From: Blastomussa wellsi
Lineage: Eukaryota; Cnidaria; Anthozoa; Scleractinia; Plerogyridae
Length of the DNA: 64,000 bases
Reading direction: 5' to 3'
Assembly (NCBI GenBank): GCA_947652115.1
Contig: OX393573.1
Location: 9,601,480 to 9,665,479 of the forward strand
Both the position numbers and the translations under genes were made by a program. The notes beneath the pieces are model-generated. The model did no database searches. It was not told where the DNA came from and saw nothing but the letters and a program-made list of their open reading frames with translations. This document shows, in pieces, positions 1 to 11,600 of the stretch. Numbering within the stretch: the first letter of the stretch is position 1; the number at the start of each line of letters is the position of its first letter.

Positions 1-22
1 ACCATGGAAAGATCCGAGAGTC

Positions 23-264
23 CATTCTCGTCCCCATAGGCCGCGATCCTTTTGGTCAGCACCAAGAATCACGACCTCTGGCCGTAACCAAATTGTGAGC
101 ATGCGTAGAAAACACGTTTCGTAGCTTTCAGCCAATCAGACGACTTTGTGCATGCGCAGAGTAACGGGTAGTCTGTGATTCGCGGACTTCCGGTGTTGGA
201 CCTTCCCAGAGGTCGTGATTCTTGGTGCTGACCAAAAGGATCGCGGCCTCTGGGAACGAGAATG
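23..264. mobile_element. Foldback (MITE-like) element, family 1, copy 1
   Basis: The ends are inverted copies of each other: a stretch containing GCCGCGATCCTTTTGGTCAG near 40-60 returns as its reverse complement near 228-250, and the arms extend outward to about 23 and 264. There is no coding content. A related copy lies at 1571-1736. A non-autonomous DNA transposon is inferred; no transposase is present. Confidence 0.6.
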
Positions 265-485
265 ATTAGAGTCCGAAAATATCGAACTTCCGGTTGAACT
301 GCGCATGCCTACCTTTCATAAGCTGGACCCAACGAACTACATGGTATTAAAGAATGCCTTGAAGACTGCAGTTTTTTAACTCGTTTCTATCCTGTAATTT
401 TTATTGAACATTTTTAGCTAAATATTTCTTTTCGGAAGGGCCTCATTGAATAACACCTTTGGATGTGAGCTCCCTGGTTAAATAA

Positions 486-632
<147 letters not shown>

Positions 633-683
633 CCGTTAGTCACGCCCTCTCTTGTAAAAAGGGGGGTTTTGTAGCGCAGAGAC

Positions 684-1067
684 ATGATTAGAGTTACGCA
701 CGTCAACTCCAAGAGTTACCAGAGCAAGCCAACATCGGAAGTGTTTAAGGAGCAAGAGGAAGAGAAGAAGCGCAAGTACCAGCAGCGGGTGTTAGATGTA
801 GAAATGGGTTCGTTTACGCCTTTAGTGTTTGGAACCAATGGCGGAATGGGAAATGAGTGTCAGCGGTTCTTAAAGCATCTCGCGGACAAGATAGCTGAGA
901 AAGATACTGAGCCTTATCATGTTGTAATCACTTGGCTCAGGACACAGATTTCGTTTGAACTCTTAAGATCGGTACATGCATGCGTTAGAGGTTCGCGAAC
1001 GCCGTTTCGTAGCAAGATAGAGCAATCATTAGACTGTAAAATAAATGTAGCCAGTGCGGATATTTGA
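684..1067 (+). pseudogene. Retroelement-type ORF fragment
   Basis: A 127-residue open frame starts at an ATG. Its first third is basic and Glu/Lys-rich (EEEKKRK near residues 25-31). It is followed by FTPLVFGTNGGMG and a conserved-looking segment ending in CVRGSRTPFR. From memory, this style of segment recurs at the C-terminus of reverse-transcriptase-like repeat proteins in cnidarians; that is family impression, not a search result. It has no catalytic residues of its own and no neighbouring RT frame, so it is read as a decayed 3' remnant lying between two ATT microsatellites and two foldback copies. A short host gene cannot be excluded. Confidence 0.4.
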
Positions 1068-1343
1068 AATACACGGCTTATGTGCTTTTATACCGAGGGC
1101 GTTTTATGGACACTGGTTTAGCCGTCATTAGTATAATTCGATTGTTGATTTTAATATCTCGGTATCATGGGATTTGTAATTTTATAGAATTTTGAACTTC
1201 TATTATCAATTATCTAATTTTTACTTCTATTATGTAAGTAAGTTATTTTTGTTATTAGTATTATTACTTTATATAATAAATATTGTTATAAGTTCCACAT
1301 GGATGCATGTAAGATTCGAGTTTTATTTCTCAATAAAGGTTGA

Positions 1344-1344
<1 letters not shown>

Positions 1345-1383
<39 letters not shown>

Positions 1384-1392
1384 GTTATTATT

Positions 1393-1434
<42 letters not shown>
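1345..1434. repeat. (TTA)n microsatellite
   Basis: TTA/ATT runs with a few point interruptions. They produce a spurious poly-Ile/poly-Leu open frame. Confidence 0.93.
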
Positions 1435-1570
1435 TTACTTCCAGATATTTTTATTGTCTTCAAAACCAATCAAAATCGTTCCTGTAACGGAATTTTCGAG
1501 AGTCGCTCGTTTCGTCAAACCTGCGCAGTAAGGAACGAAGACTCGAGGTACAAGATTGGTGCGATCAGGT

Positions 1571-1736
1571 AGAGGCCGCGATTCGTTTGGTCAGCACCAG
1601 GGAATCTAGACCTCTGGCCGCAACCAAATTGTGAGCATGCCTAGAGGAGTCCGTGAATCGCGGACTTCCGGTGTTGGACCTTCCCAGAGGTCACGATTCT
1701 TGGTGCTGACCAAAAAGATCGCGGCCTCTGGGGACG
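1571..1736. mobile_element. Foldback element, family 1, copy 2
   Basis: It carries the same terminal motifs as 23-264 (AGGCCGCGATTC on the left, GATCGCGGCCTCTGG on the right) and the same interior GGACTTCCGGTGTTGGACC. It is shorter and has diverged from copy 1. Confidence 0.6.
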
Positions 1737-1739
1737 CCA

Positions 1740-2035
1740 ATGGGAGTCCCAGGAGTCCCGTTGGTGAAAAATTTGGGTTGTCACGTGACCGTCCGCCCAA
1801 CCGTTCGTCCATGTGCACGGATTACGCCTGGGGTCTAGTTTGTTTTTGCCTTCGTTTCTCCGTGCTTTGGATTCACACAAAATGTTTTCAGTTTTGTTGA
1901 CTTAGAAATTTGCAGAGACACCGCATTACTTCAGATTATTTTCTCGTTTTAAAAAGGTAATTTAGACATTTCGCCTCGGCCTATACGAAGCGAATGTATG
2001 TAAGGGCAGCAAAATCGTTGCCACGTTGTTCATTT
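1740..2035. other. Unassigned spacer
   Basis: No gene, RNA or clear repeat was recognised here. Confidence 0.4.
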
Positions 2036-2059
2036 TCTAAAAAACAAAAAGAGAGCAAG

Positions 2060-2300
2060 ATGAAAGTGAAGAATTGTCATCGCAGTGAATTTCCAGTTTA
2101 AGCAATTGGAAAGAAGAAGCCTAAAAATATTAGGGCTTAAAGGTGATTCGAACCCGTGATCTCCGCGAAATCCCGGTGCAATGTTCTACCAACTGAGCTA
2201 CTGGAAGCCACACATTGGGAGCGAGGTCAATTTATTGAGTTCATATTTTCCCATGGAGTGAAATGATGTGAAATATATATCAAATAATTCATATTTTTTG
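2060..2300 (-). mobile_element. tRNA-Thr-derived SINE, copy 1
   Basis: The reverse complement of about 2128-2205 has an A-box (TAGCTCAGTTGGTAGA), an anticodon-loop region and a B-box (GGGTTCGAATC) like a tRNA with anticodon GGT. A tRNA-unrelated body follows, with TTCACTGCGATGA and TTTCATCT. The same head and body recur at 2308, 15816 and 36796, so this is a SINE and not a tRNA gene. Confidence 0.75.
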
Positions 2301-2307
2301 AACTGCG

Positions 2308-2413
2308 GATGTAGATGAAAGTAAAGAATGGTCATCGCAGTGAATTTCCAATTTAAGCAATTTGAAAGAAGAAGCCTGAAAATATCAGGGCTTCAACGGG
2401 ATTCGAACCCGTG
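2308..2413 (-). mobile_element. tRNA-Thr-derived SINE, truncated copy 2
   Basis: It repeats the body and the B-box part of the 2060-2300 SINE (GGATTCGAACCCGTGA), then stops abruptly where a foldback element begins at 2414. Confidence 0.7.
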
Positions 2414-2540
2414 AAAGAGAGCAAGTGACACCCTGAACCCACGGTCTGACCAGTACCTCACGCATGCGCACAGCCATATCACCCGGGCAGTGGCAGCCAC
2501 GTACAGCTGTTGGTGTTCGAGTGTGTCACTTGCTCTCTTT
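2414..2540. mobile_element. Short foldback element abutting a SINE
   Basis: The terminal inverted repeats are AAAGAGAGCAAGTGACAC on the left and its reverse complement GTGTCACTTGCTCTCTTT on the right. The 127-bp element ends the SINE copy at 2413, so it may have inserted into it. Confidence 0.6.
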
Positions 2541-3054
2541 TTGTATTTCATTTTCTAAGCTGGGTGAAACACGTGAAAAAAGAAAATAACAGGGGAAAAT
2601 ATATCATCGCAAGTTCTTCTATTCACCTAAAGCTTTCTACGTCATGGAAAGCTATGACAAATGATCGACGCTAACGTTGGAAGATCTAAAAAAAATTGCG
2701 GGGCTAATTTTTAAAAGTCAAAAGGAGTTCAAGACTTTCTACCATTCCTGCGGGTGACCAAGACAACAATTATCGCTTCATGACCATATATGGCCAACGT
2801 GACAATTTGTTGAATAATAAAGCAGCTTGTTTTCCAGATTTGTGAGAGAACCTGAACGGTATGATTTAAACGCTCAAGCCATATATCATAGAACTCCGAT
2901 ATAACAAAGTCGCTCATAACAGTTTAACAGTCCCTTAACTCATTGTATCTTTATTCATAGGGCTTTCACTTCATGTACGCACCAGTTCTTGCCGCGAAAC
3001 AGTTATTCTGCACTCAATCTCATTCGCCTTTTAACTTTGGTATATCCTCAGCTA
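2541..3054. other. Unassigned sequence with a dispersed-repeat segment
   Basis: Positions about 2770-2830 resemble 57180-57235 (shared CAACGTGACAATTTGTTGAA). Otherwise nothing was recognised. Confidence 0.4.
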
Positions 3055-3404
3055 GGGAAGATGAACTTTATTCGTTTGTCTCACGATGGATTGACTTTGA
3101 GGTGTTGATCGCGACGTTTCTACTGTTATACTGCTAGTCTTCCTCACGCGCTGTAGTCCATGCCAGTGCCTGAAGTCTTGCCTGAACCCTTCCGTGCTCC
3201 CTATATGTTCGCAGGGTTCAGCACCTATATAGGACACGTTGAAGGGAGAGTTCAGGCACTAGACTACACTGTTTGTAGCACGCTAGCGACATAAACAATC
3301 GACCACATCGCGTGACGAAGACTAGCAGCGTAGAAGTCGAAACGTCGCGATCAGCACCTCAAAGTGACTCTATCGGGAGACAAACGAACAAAGTTAATCT
3401 TTCC
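3055..3404. mobile_element. Inverted pair of retroelement-like ends
   Basis: About 3057-3121 and 3340-3404 are imperfect reverse complements (GTTGATCGCGACGTTTC against GAAACGTCGCGATCAGCAC). Sequences of the kind 'tcgaaacgtcgcgatcag' occur at ends of Penelope-like elements, so a head-to-head pair of such ends is inferred. Confidence 0.45.
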
Positions 3405-4177
3405 TATTTTACACCAAGATGAGCAATAAACACATCTTTAATGAGATTCCTCAGTTTATGCACCAGATAGAAAGCCCTGTTCCATCAGGAATGCGCGCGC
3501 TTGTCTCCAGTTTCCGTAGAGTCACCTCCTCTGGATGGTGTTTGCCCTCCGCACGGTTACCCCCACCCCTCCTCCCCTCCCCAAGCATTGAGCATGACCG
3601 GGGCTGGCACCTTTACATTGTAAGGCCCAACGCCTTCTGAAAGATGTTTTTACAGCGGTAATTGTTCGCTCTGAAAATAAATGCCCTACTAAGAGAATAT
3701 CTAAAACCCTTAAACGGACTTTAATTTGAGTCAGAGAGCTCCTAGTCCTGTAAACTATCCAAAACTATCCATTGTAGCATTCACTGTTTATCGTGTTTTT
3801 TGGTGCTATTAGCAAGGTGTCCCGTCTTCGATGTGATCTTTATCGTCTTTATCGTCATTCTTTGCTTGAACGGTTGAAGGCTGGACACGAATAACCGTGG
3901 AACTTTTCTCTCTAGAAAAAAAAAACAACCGCAAAAGCATTGTTTTTATATAGCCACTTGCGAGTATGAGTAATGAGCTGATGTTGGCACCTTATTTTTG
4001 TCCACAAGTTCACGAGTACCATACCTTCGTTTTTTGCCATGCAAGTCCTGCTCCAATTGTGACAACTCATCATATGTTTGTTAATGAATAATGACTTTTC
4101 TTGGCAAATCGTGACTTATAACCAAAATATATATACCAGAAATCGTTATAAAATATTTAGCAATTATTGAATGAGCC
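3405..4177. other. Unassigned sequence
   Basis: No gene, tRNA or clear inverted repeat was recognised. A short C-rich patch lies at about 3560-3585. Confidence 0.4.
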
Positions 4178-4639
4178 TTAGTAGGATAAGAAGAATTCTG
4201 CAGGTTGAGGAGGGGTGGTTGTTATCCACCGAGGCCGAAGGCCGAGGTGGATAACAAGTTCAGGGATAACACCCTCCGTGGGTCGTGTGTGGTTTATATA
4301 CAGAGATTGAGCTTCGCTATTGGTTGGTGCCTGGTAACGTAAAAACAACGGAATAAATAAGTTGAATGAAAAGCGTTCGTTGATACCGTGAGGATTAAGA
4401 GTGCCGGAAAATTTTTGTTCTAGAGTTTTGCGGCTTTTCGTGCTTCCTTGGTGAAGGGAAAGGCCGCAGACTGCCATATGTTGCTTAGAATGATTTGGGA
4501 GATTGAAGTGTCTAGCGACCGGCTTAGATGCATTTTTGTCGTCTTTCTCTACGTCCCGAAGGTGATCTCGGAATCGGTCGGCTAGTCGTCTCCCTGTTTC
4601 GCCGATGTATAACTTTTTGCAAGGGTGCAAGTTATGCAA
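4178..4639 (-). pseudogene. Penelope-like element GIY-YIG endonuclease fragment
   Basis: The frame reads KLYIGETGRRLADRFRDHL near its start, which fits the GIY-YIG nuclease core (YIG motif, then the catalytic Arg and the His of the helix). It continues with ARHFNLPNHSKQHMAVCGL and GINERFSFN. In Penelope-like retroelements this domain lies downstream of the reverse transcriptase and nicks target DNA. Only the nuclease end is present and no RT frame lies upstream, so it is a truncated dead copy. Nearly the same protein segment recurs at 25931 and 48295. Confidence 0.8.
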
Positions 4640-4689
4640 TAGATGACATTAGCTGAGGTACAGGTGAAATCTTGATAGATCACTTGGGT

Positions 4690-4844
4690 CCCGATATTTT
4701 GTCAACGAACGCACACGACCCACAATTCCTTGATTCGCTCCGACCAAGGGCTAACGCTCGAAACGTCAGCTCTCGAATCTCTTTACGGTGGCCAATTCAC
4801 ATTATCAACCCAGTTGATAAAACCAAATTATATTGTTCCCACCC

Positions 4845-4870
<26 letters not shown>
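4690..4870 (+). mobile_element. Penelope-like 3' end fragment, plus strand
   Basis: It contains CGAAACGTCAGCTCTCGAAT, a CTTTACGGTGGCC block and the ATCAACCCAGTTGATAAAAC palindrome that end the other copies (26310, 48665). Its orientation is opposite to the GIY-YIG frame at 4178-4639, so the two are separate insertions or a rearranged copy. Confidence 0.75.
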
Positions 4871-4880
<10 letters not shown>

Positions 4881-4929
4881 ATATCCTACGAAAGCCGAAT
4901 TGAATAGTTGCTTTATTATTCATTCAAAA

Positions 4930-5430
4930 TATTAACTGGGTAATATTTTCTTCGCCGGATGTAGTTTGTTGCTAGAAGATGGGTTTCCCAATGTCCTATA
5001 AGAAAATAATGCCCTTTTGAGGTCTAGAAAAGCAGCTGAATGCCCTCGCCTAACGGCTCGAGCATCCACTAGCAGCTTTTCTAGACCCCAAGCGGGCATT
5101 ATTATTTATAGAACATGGATACCCATCTTCTAGTAGGTAAATGAATTATCAGATTTTTACTTAGGATCACATCAAGAGTGGTGCATTTTTAAAGAATCTA
5201 AACCAAACAATATCCACCGCGCGCTCGCCTTACTCAAACCGACGAAAATATACTTCTGAAGGCGAAGACCCGTATTTTACGTTTTAAAGTTCGCTCCGAT
5301 TGGAGATCCATAACCATGGACTTCTTCATCAGAGATAATTTCCTGAGGCGGAATAGCTCTTCACAACTTTGGACTTATTGTTGTTGGCTTGTTTCGACAT
5401 TGTCCAGAGACTTTTAGAAGTATTATATGC
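4930..5430. other. Short inverted repeats downstream of iGluR-A
   Basis: About 4974-5140 holds an imperfect inverted repeat (TAGAAGATGGGT near 4974 and ACCCATCTTCTAG near 5120; AAAGCAGCTG...and CAGCTTTTCTAGA inside). No further receptor exon was recognised. Confidence 0.5.
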
Positions 5431-5600
5431 TTACCTCATAAATGAATACTTTGTTCTTAACACGGTCATGACATTAGTTCCGTGATTTCTCCACCATATT
5501 TCCACAAGTACAAGGATAACAGAGAAACATCCTCCTCCTGCCAGGACTAGATACACACCTAACATGTTCTCCAACTGAATCCTCTTGCTGTCACCCACAG
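5431..5600 (-). CDS. iGluR-A exon 13: M4 and C-terminus
   Basis: It encodes MLGVYLVLAGGGCFSVILVL (M4) and a short basic tail ending SFMR at TAA (5431-5433). That TAA lies inside a strong donor, GAG|GTAAGC at 5434, so a longer tail spliced to an exon below 5430 is possible. Confidence 0.85.
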
Positions 5601-8600
5601 CTACAAAGATTAAGCCAACATAAATATCGATATTATTTTGTTGGTTGGACAGGAATTGCTTACGAATTGTTTCCTGTTCAGCCTCAAGTTCAAAGTACGG
5701 ATATCGCTCTTTTATGTTTATAATCATTTCTGCGTTCAGAATGTCTGCGGACCCAGATGACGACTAGGACATTTATATAAAACTATGAACATTTATTTGG
5801 ATTTTCTAGTTGTTACAGTTAACTTGAAATAATTAAACGCTCCTCTCTAATAAACGCCTAACTATTCAACGCACCCCCTAACACCACAAAAATTTAATAG
5901 ACGCTGATCATTTACGGTAGACCATTTCCGAGTTCTCTTTTGCCTCAGTGTCTATTCATATGAAAATGTATTTGACCTGCATCTTTATTTTCATGCAAAT
6001 TAGACTCACTTTCTTATCAATCGTTTCCACTTGGACTCGTTGTGAAGCATTGGGAAAAGGAAACTCGGAAATAGCCTATTGTTTCACACAGCAGATCCTT
6101 TACTCATAGGTATAAGGGCACCTTCGGACTTGGGGAGGCTGTTGCTCAATTTCCGACTGTGATAGTATTAAACCGGTCTACAACAGACCGAAAATTGCAA
6201 CTACTGCTGCCAGAATCCTGAGCGTTTTGCACGAAAAATGTCGACAATTTAGGGGGGGGGGGGGGAGGGGGTGCTGGTACGGCTCGCACGCCTATGTCTT
6301 TACTTGATAGCAATAGTGGCAATCATATGATGTCTTAAAATTCAAAAAGGCGCCGCGCGGGAGATAATCTTTTCCATTTTCTGTTACTATAAAAAATTAT
6401 TTTTCAAATGTCCAGCAAAATTTGAAATTTCGACACTTTCAAACAATTCAACGTCAACGTGGAGATTTACAATATAACTAAGTAAGAAATTAACTTTTCG
6501 AAATTAATATTCAAATTTAAATAAGAAAAAATAAGAATTGACCCCGACGTGATTCGAACACGCAACCTTCTGATCTGGAGTCAGACGCGCTACCATTGCG
6601 CCACGGAGTCAATCGACAGTGCATACTACTAGTAAATCAATACTTAACTTTCCGTTGGTCTAGTATCTTCTTAACATGACGAACGATCGACCGAAATTCT
6701 TTGTGAATTTTAAGCCGTACAAAAGAAGAGCAATAAATAAGCAGTTTTAATTAATGGTGGCCGGGACCCGGCGTTAACAGCAGGTCTGATACAAACCTGC
6801 TCCAGTGTTTTGCTTGGGACATTGACTTTTGTACTCCCACCATTTCCTCCACAAACTGTCCAACACGCTTGTTTCTTGTAGTTTCAATATAGCAACAGAG
6901 ATGTTCCTGATGTACGGAGAGTGTTTGGGCATAGCGATACCGTAACTACCAGCCCCTAAAATTCCATTCACTTAAAGAAACAGAAAACTATAATAAACTT
7001 AAGAGAAAAAAAATCATTTGACACGTCAGCTCATTAATAAAACAGTGCATAAAGTTCTTTGCTATATACACAAATACTAATTCAGAGTTGCCTTTCGCCA
7101 GAAAAAAATATTAAGCTACAAGACTATTCCTCGACCATTCGTTATGTACTTCGTTCAAGGAAACGAAAAGCGCGAGATGACCTGTTACAGAGAAAAAGAC
7201 GTAACGTTTATTGCGGCTACTTTGCATGTGATAAACAAAAGTAGCCCTCCCCCCTCAAAAAAAAATTGTTGACCCCGGCGCGACCGGTCTAACACGCAGG
7301 CGTCTGATCTGGAATCAGCAACTGTGACACTTAACTCCATGACCAGCATAACTTAGACTTTAGCTGCTGAATGTTTCTAAAAACGCCTTTTTAACCGTTA
7401 TGTTATTTTTTGGGGATGCTATGATGCGAAATTACCCTTAACTTCGCTAGTAAGCAATTTCTGTACTTTGAAACTAGATTCTGATGCCATATTTTACAGT
7501 AGCGCATGCCCATAACTTTTATTTTTAGTTTTTTTAATTTGTTTTCCTCTTGTTTCTTTTTCCCGGCTTTTTTATTCTCCTAAACATCAGTCTTTTGTAC
7601 AGTCTGAAACAGGTTCGGCCTCGCTTGATTACTGGAAAACCCTGGAAGAGTCACTGAACAATCATAAATGCTTGGGCAACTTTACCACCAATTTGCACCA
7701 AAAACTTATCATGTTTTAAGGTGATTTGTTCTGTCAAGATGCAGGCGTTATTCAAAATGGACAGTCGTGTCGAGCAGATCTAACCTGTCTGTATTTGGTG
7801 CTTATCACAAAACTCCACCAAGCGGTTCAATGATTGCTCCACAAAATACCGGGAAAAGTTGGGTTAAGATTAAAGCACACTTACAACTGGTATGTTATAA
7901 TATTGTGATTGTGTGCATGTGTGGTTTGTATTGTCGGGTAGAAATGTTTTAGCTTACCGGTTCTTAAATCACACGGCTTTTGCATAATGATGTATTCCGT
8001 TGATGGTTTTTCCGCCATAAATACCGCATTTTCAACTTTCCTTGCCATCCCATACCCCTCTGCGGTAGAATTCACGAATGTGTCGGCAGCGTTCATTCGT
8101 TCCCAGAGCTTTCTGTATGTGTGATACTCGGCCACTCGAAAGAACTGGTGGATAGCACTATCGCGCATGACATAAAATGGGTAATCTCCGTCCACGACGT
8201 CTTCTAACGTGTTGATTTGCCTTTCGCTATTGCGCACGGTGAAGAAGGCGGCTAAATTGGCGGTGTAAGTTGAGATCCATATCAAAATACAAAACCAAAA
8301 GCAGCCAGCTAGGACACGACCTGGTAAAAAATGGTTGAGAGAAATCCACAATAGGGCCTCATAACACAATGGCTGTCAGAACAAGCGCCTCCATAAATAA
8401 AGAAATACTGATATCGCGCTTACCTGAAAATGATTTGGGCGTGTGATCCGCGCCTTGTTGCAACATGGAAGCAAGGCAAAACCATAAACTATTGAAGAAG
8501 TCAAACTCTTCCCCAGTCTCTCCATATTGCATATGCCGCGATCGGTGACCGTAAGGACTGAATAGATTTACGAGGTACATTAAGATCGTCACAAACAGAA

Positions 8601-11600
8601 GGCAAGCGAGCGTTACAAGCCAAACTGTAGTGGAGTAAGGAAGCATGAAAGTTGTAAGATCATGGTAATTAGTGTCCACTTTCTTGCTGATTAAGCTCAT
8701 TGTGAACTGCATAAAAGGCTTGCTAAACTCTAGCACCTGCAGTCGCTCAGAATTGATGGTCAGCGGAGAGGTGGACAAGTCTGCGTGCTAAGTGTGAGGA
8801 AAAGAAAAATAATGTTAGCTAAGGGATTTCAATCCAACCACCTTCCCTCACACGAGGGCAAAATCACCTCAGAAATTTCCGAAGATAAAGAAATTGCACT
8901 GATTATATTTCAGTCTCTTTTTTATTGTCACTGGAGAATCCTTTAACAGCGAAAACCTCCCGATAATGTGCGTGACCTTGGGCTTCTATTCCTTACAAAG
9001 CCTTCATTGCGCACGCGCTACGGCACGAAAAGTTGGCTTTAACCCATACCTTTAAACAGGGGTAAAGGTGGCAAAGGCCGTCTTTGACTTTAGTCAAAGA
9101 TAGTGCGCTTTTGACGTTTATCAAAGGTATGTCAAAGCTAAGTGAAATGTGTCTTTGGCTTTTGCAAAGGTGACTTTGATGCGCGTCAAATCCGTTACAA
9201 CGTTGACGCGGGTCAAATCTCAGGCAAAGGCGATGTCAAAGGACATTTTTACCATCTGTATTAAAGATGGTGATTTGTCGCACTTTTGACTCGAATCAAA
9301 AGTTGGGCTCCCATGGACTTTGGTGTGTTGTTTTCAAGTTAGGTCAAGCCTTTTGTCCGGTAGATTAAGTCAGGCAATAATATTATTATTTTACGGCAAT
9401 TAAAATTAGTCAGTTGTTGGTTATTTGCGTTTATCCTTTTTTAGTGAATTGGATACTTACATTTTTTGTTATCTCTCCCACTATACCCGTATAGCCTTTT
9501 TCTTTGTTCCATCCTCCGTATAATCCATCAGGACTTTGATAAACCTCATATCTGAACGAGAGCATCGCTGCGATTTTGTCAATAAGGTCAATACTAAAGC
9601 CTTCCAATTTACCATCTTTTCTTTCCATCACGAATGGGGCATCCTATCATACAAAAACAAGGAGGTATTTATAATGCAAATGTCTGGAAAAAACATCGAA
9701 GTATATACCATTTTTATTATTCATTAGTAGAAATTTAGCGGTGTTCTATTAGAAGTCCACCAATCCAATTGGTTTTTCGCTGATAGATTACAATCGCACG
9801 CGTTGCCCTTAAAGATGCTATTTTTTCTTTATTTTATCGTTTTAGAGAGTTTCTACTAAAATAATTGGTCTACCCGCCCTCGTTTTCTTTGAGCCTCGTT
9901 GACTATGCGCCTATAGAATACTCGGGCTCGTAGTCTAATTACTGTCCATTAGGCAGCTTATTCTTGAACGCACTTGAGAATTTTGGTTCCATACATCCAT
10001 TTTTGTTCTGTTAGTTAGTTGGATAACTGTACTCAGTAATTTCGTTGTTGTTGTTCTATTTTTAGTCAAACTCGTAGTACTGGAATAAATGTTTGTACGA
10101 CGTTTGAAACCTCGGATGTATGACTGCTAAGCCATGATGATAACATTTTCATCTGCTTTAAATGTGTATATTTTATTTTTTTCTGCATGCATCTAAAATG
10201 AAGTTATTTCACACTAGCCTGCAGTGTTAGCGGCATCACTTCTTTAACTGATTGATCTTAAATGAACATCAAAGGCAATGTTTCTCACCTTTACTACAAC
10301 TACCTTGAGCCGCCTGTTAAGCTTGTCCAGCGGTACTATCCCAGACGTCTGTTTGTTTTGTTGTGGTGTACTGGAGAGTTGAAGCTTCCTCTGCGAAGAA
10401 CTCCACTGACCAATCTAGTAAATGTTGTGAAAAAGATTCTTTTACATTTTCGCTCACTTTCTATAGGTTTATTTTGCGCGCTCAATATTGCGATGTCAGG
10501 CGATGTTTATAGGGGTTTGTTTCCACGGATAGTGACAAATCAGATAACGAGTGAGCGAACGAACTAAAACTAACCGTCACAAACTTGTCATCTCGAAGAT
10601 TCCTGACGTCAAGCCTGCTGTTGACCCTGCCTCCTGAACCATTAAACTGAATGACATCTGTTGTTCCTGTTATGACAACCTGAAAAAATATCAAACATAC
10701 TTTTAGCCTTAAAGTGCCTATGAAATGTACCTTGTGAAATACACGATTCCAAAGTTTGAGACGTCTGGCGTGAAAAGTAACGATTTTACAAGCCTTCAAA
10801 GTTGAGCCACTTTGCTCTTAAAAATGGTATTTCAATCGCGCGGTCAAAATACCACGTGACAACTACCTCTGACGTCATTTTGGTGCCAAAAATCGTTCTC
10901 GAAATCGTTCTCAGTTTCTATTTCCTCGGGGTTGCTGGATTTTTCTGACCAATCGCCCATTTATGAATCGCTCGACATGTTTCTCACGTAATCACTCCAC
11001 GCTGACAAGAAACTTTGATCCATCAAACAAAAGTTTGGCACCAAAGTGACGTCACGGCGTGGATTTTTCGGACCCATTCCCTTGACCATTTTTGGAGGGC
11101 AAAATGCTCAACTTTGAAGGCTTGTAAAATCGTTATTTTTAATCCCAGAGGTCTTAAACTCTGGAATCGCGTATTTCACAAAATAAATTTTAAAACAAAG
11201 CACAAAACAAATTCACTTCATAGGCGCTTTAAGAAGCCGGATTGATTTTTATTTCTTTCGGAAAAAATCCTGTTTAAGGGACTGCGCCCAATTCTTTTTA
11301 GCAAAACAAAAATACTATTTTGAGTTTTCCTTCAAACTGGATGTAAAATAACGTAATGTATGGATTATAGCCAAGCCTAAAAGCAGAGCTCCACATGTAC
11401 ATTTTTTGCTTGTTCCCAATAATTGTCAAATGCTTGAGCCTGCCATCCAATGGAAACATTAACCAGTCCGCGGTCAGCTTTAAAAAAAGCACGTGACCTC
11501 AACGAGTTCTACACAAGTCAGCGATAAGGCCATGTGATAATGGTCAGCAGATACCTTGTGTTGACATCACCTGTGGCGCATGAGCACAAAGCCACGAGAT

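Noticed and set aside
1192..1572. 126-residue open frame rich in Ile
   Set aside because: It is the translation of the (ATT)n microsatellite.
2128..2205. tRNA-Thr gene
   Set aside because: Acceptor pairing is broken and the same head plus tail recurs four times, so it is a SINE.
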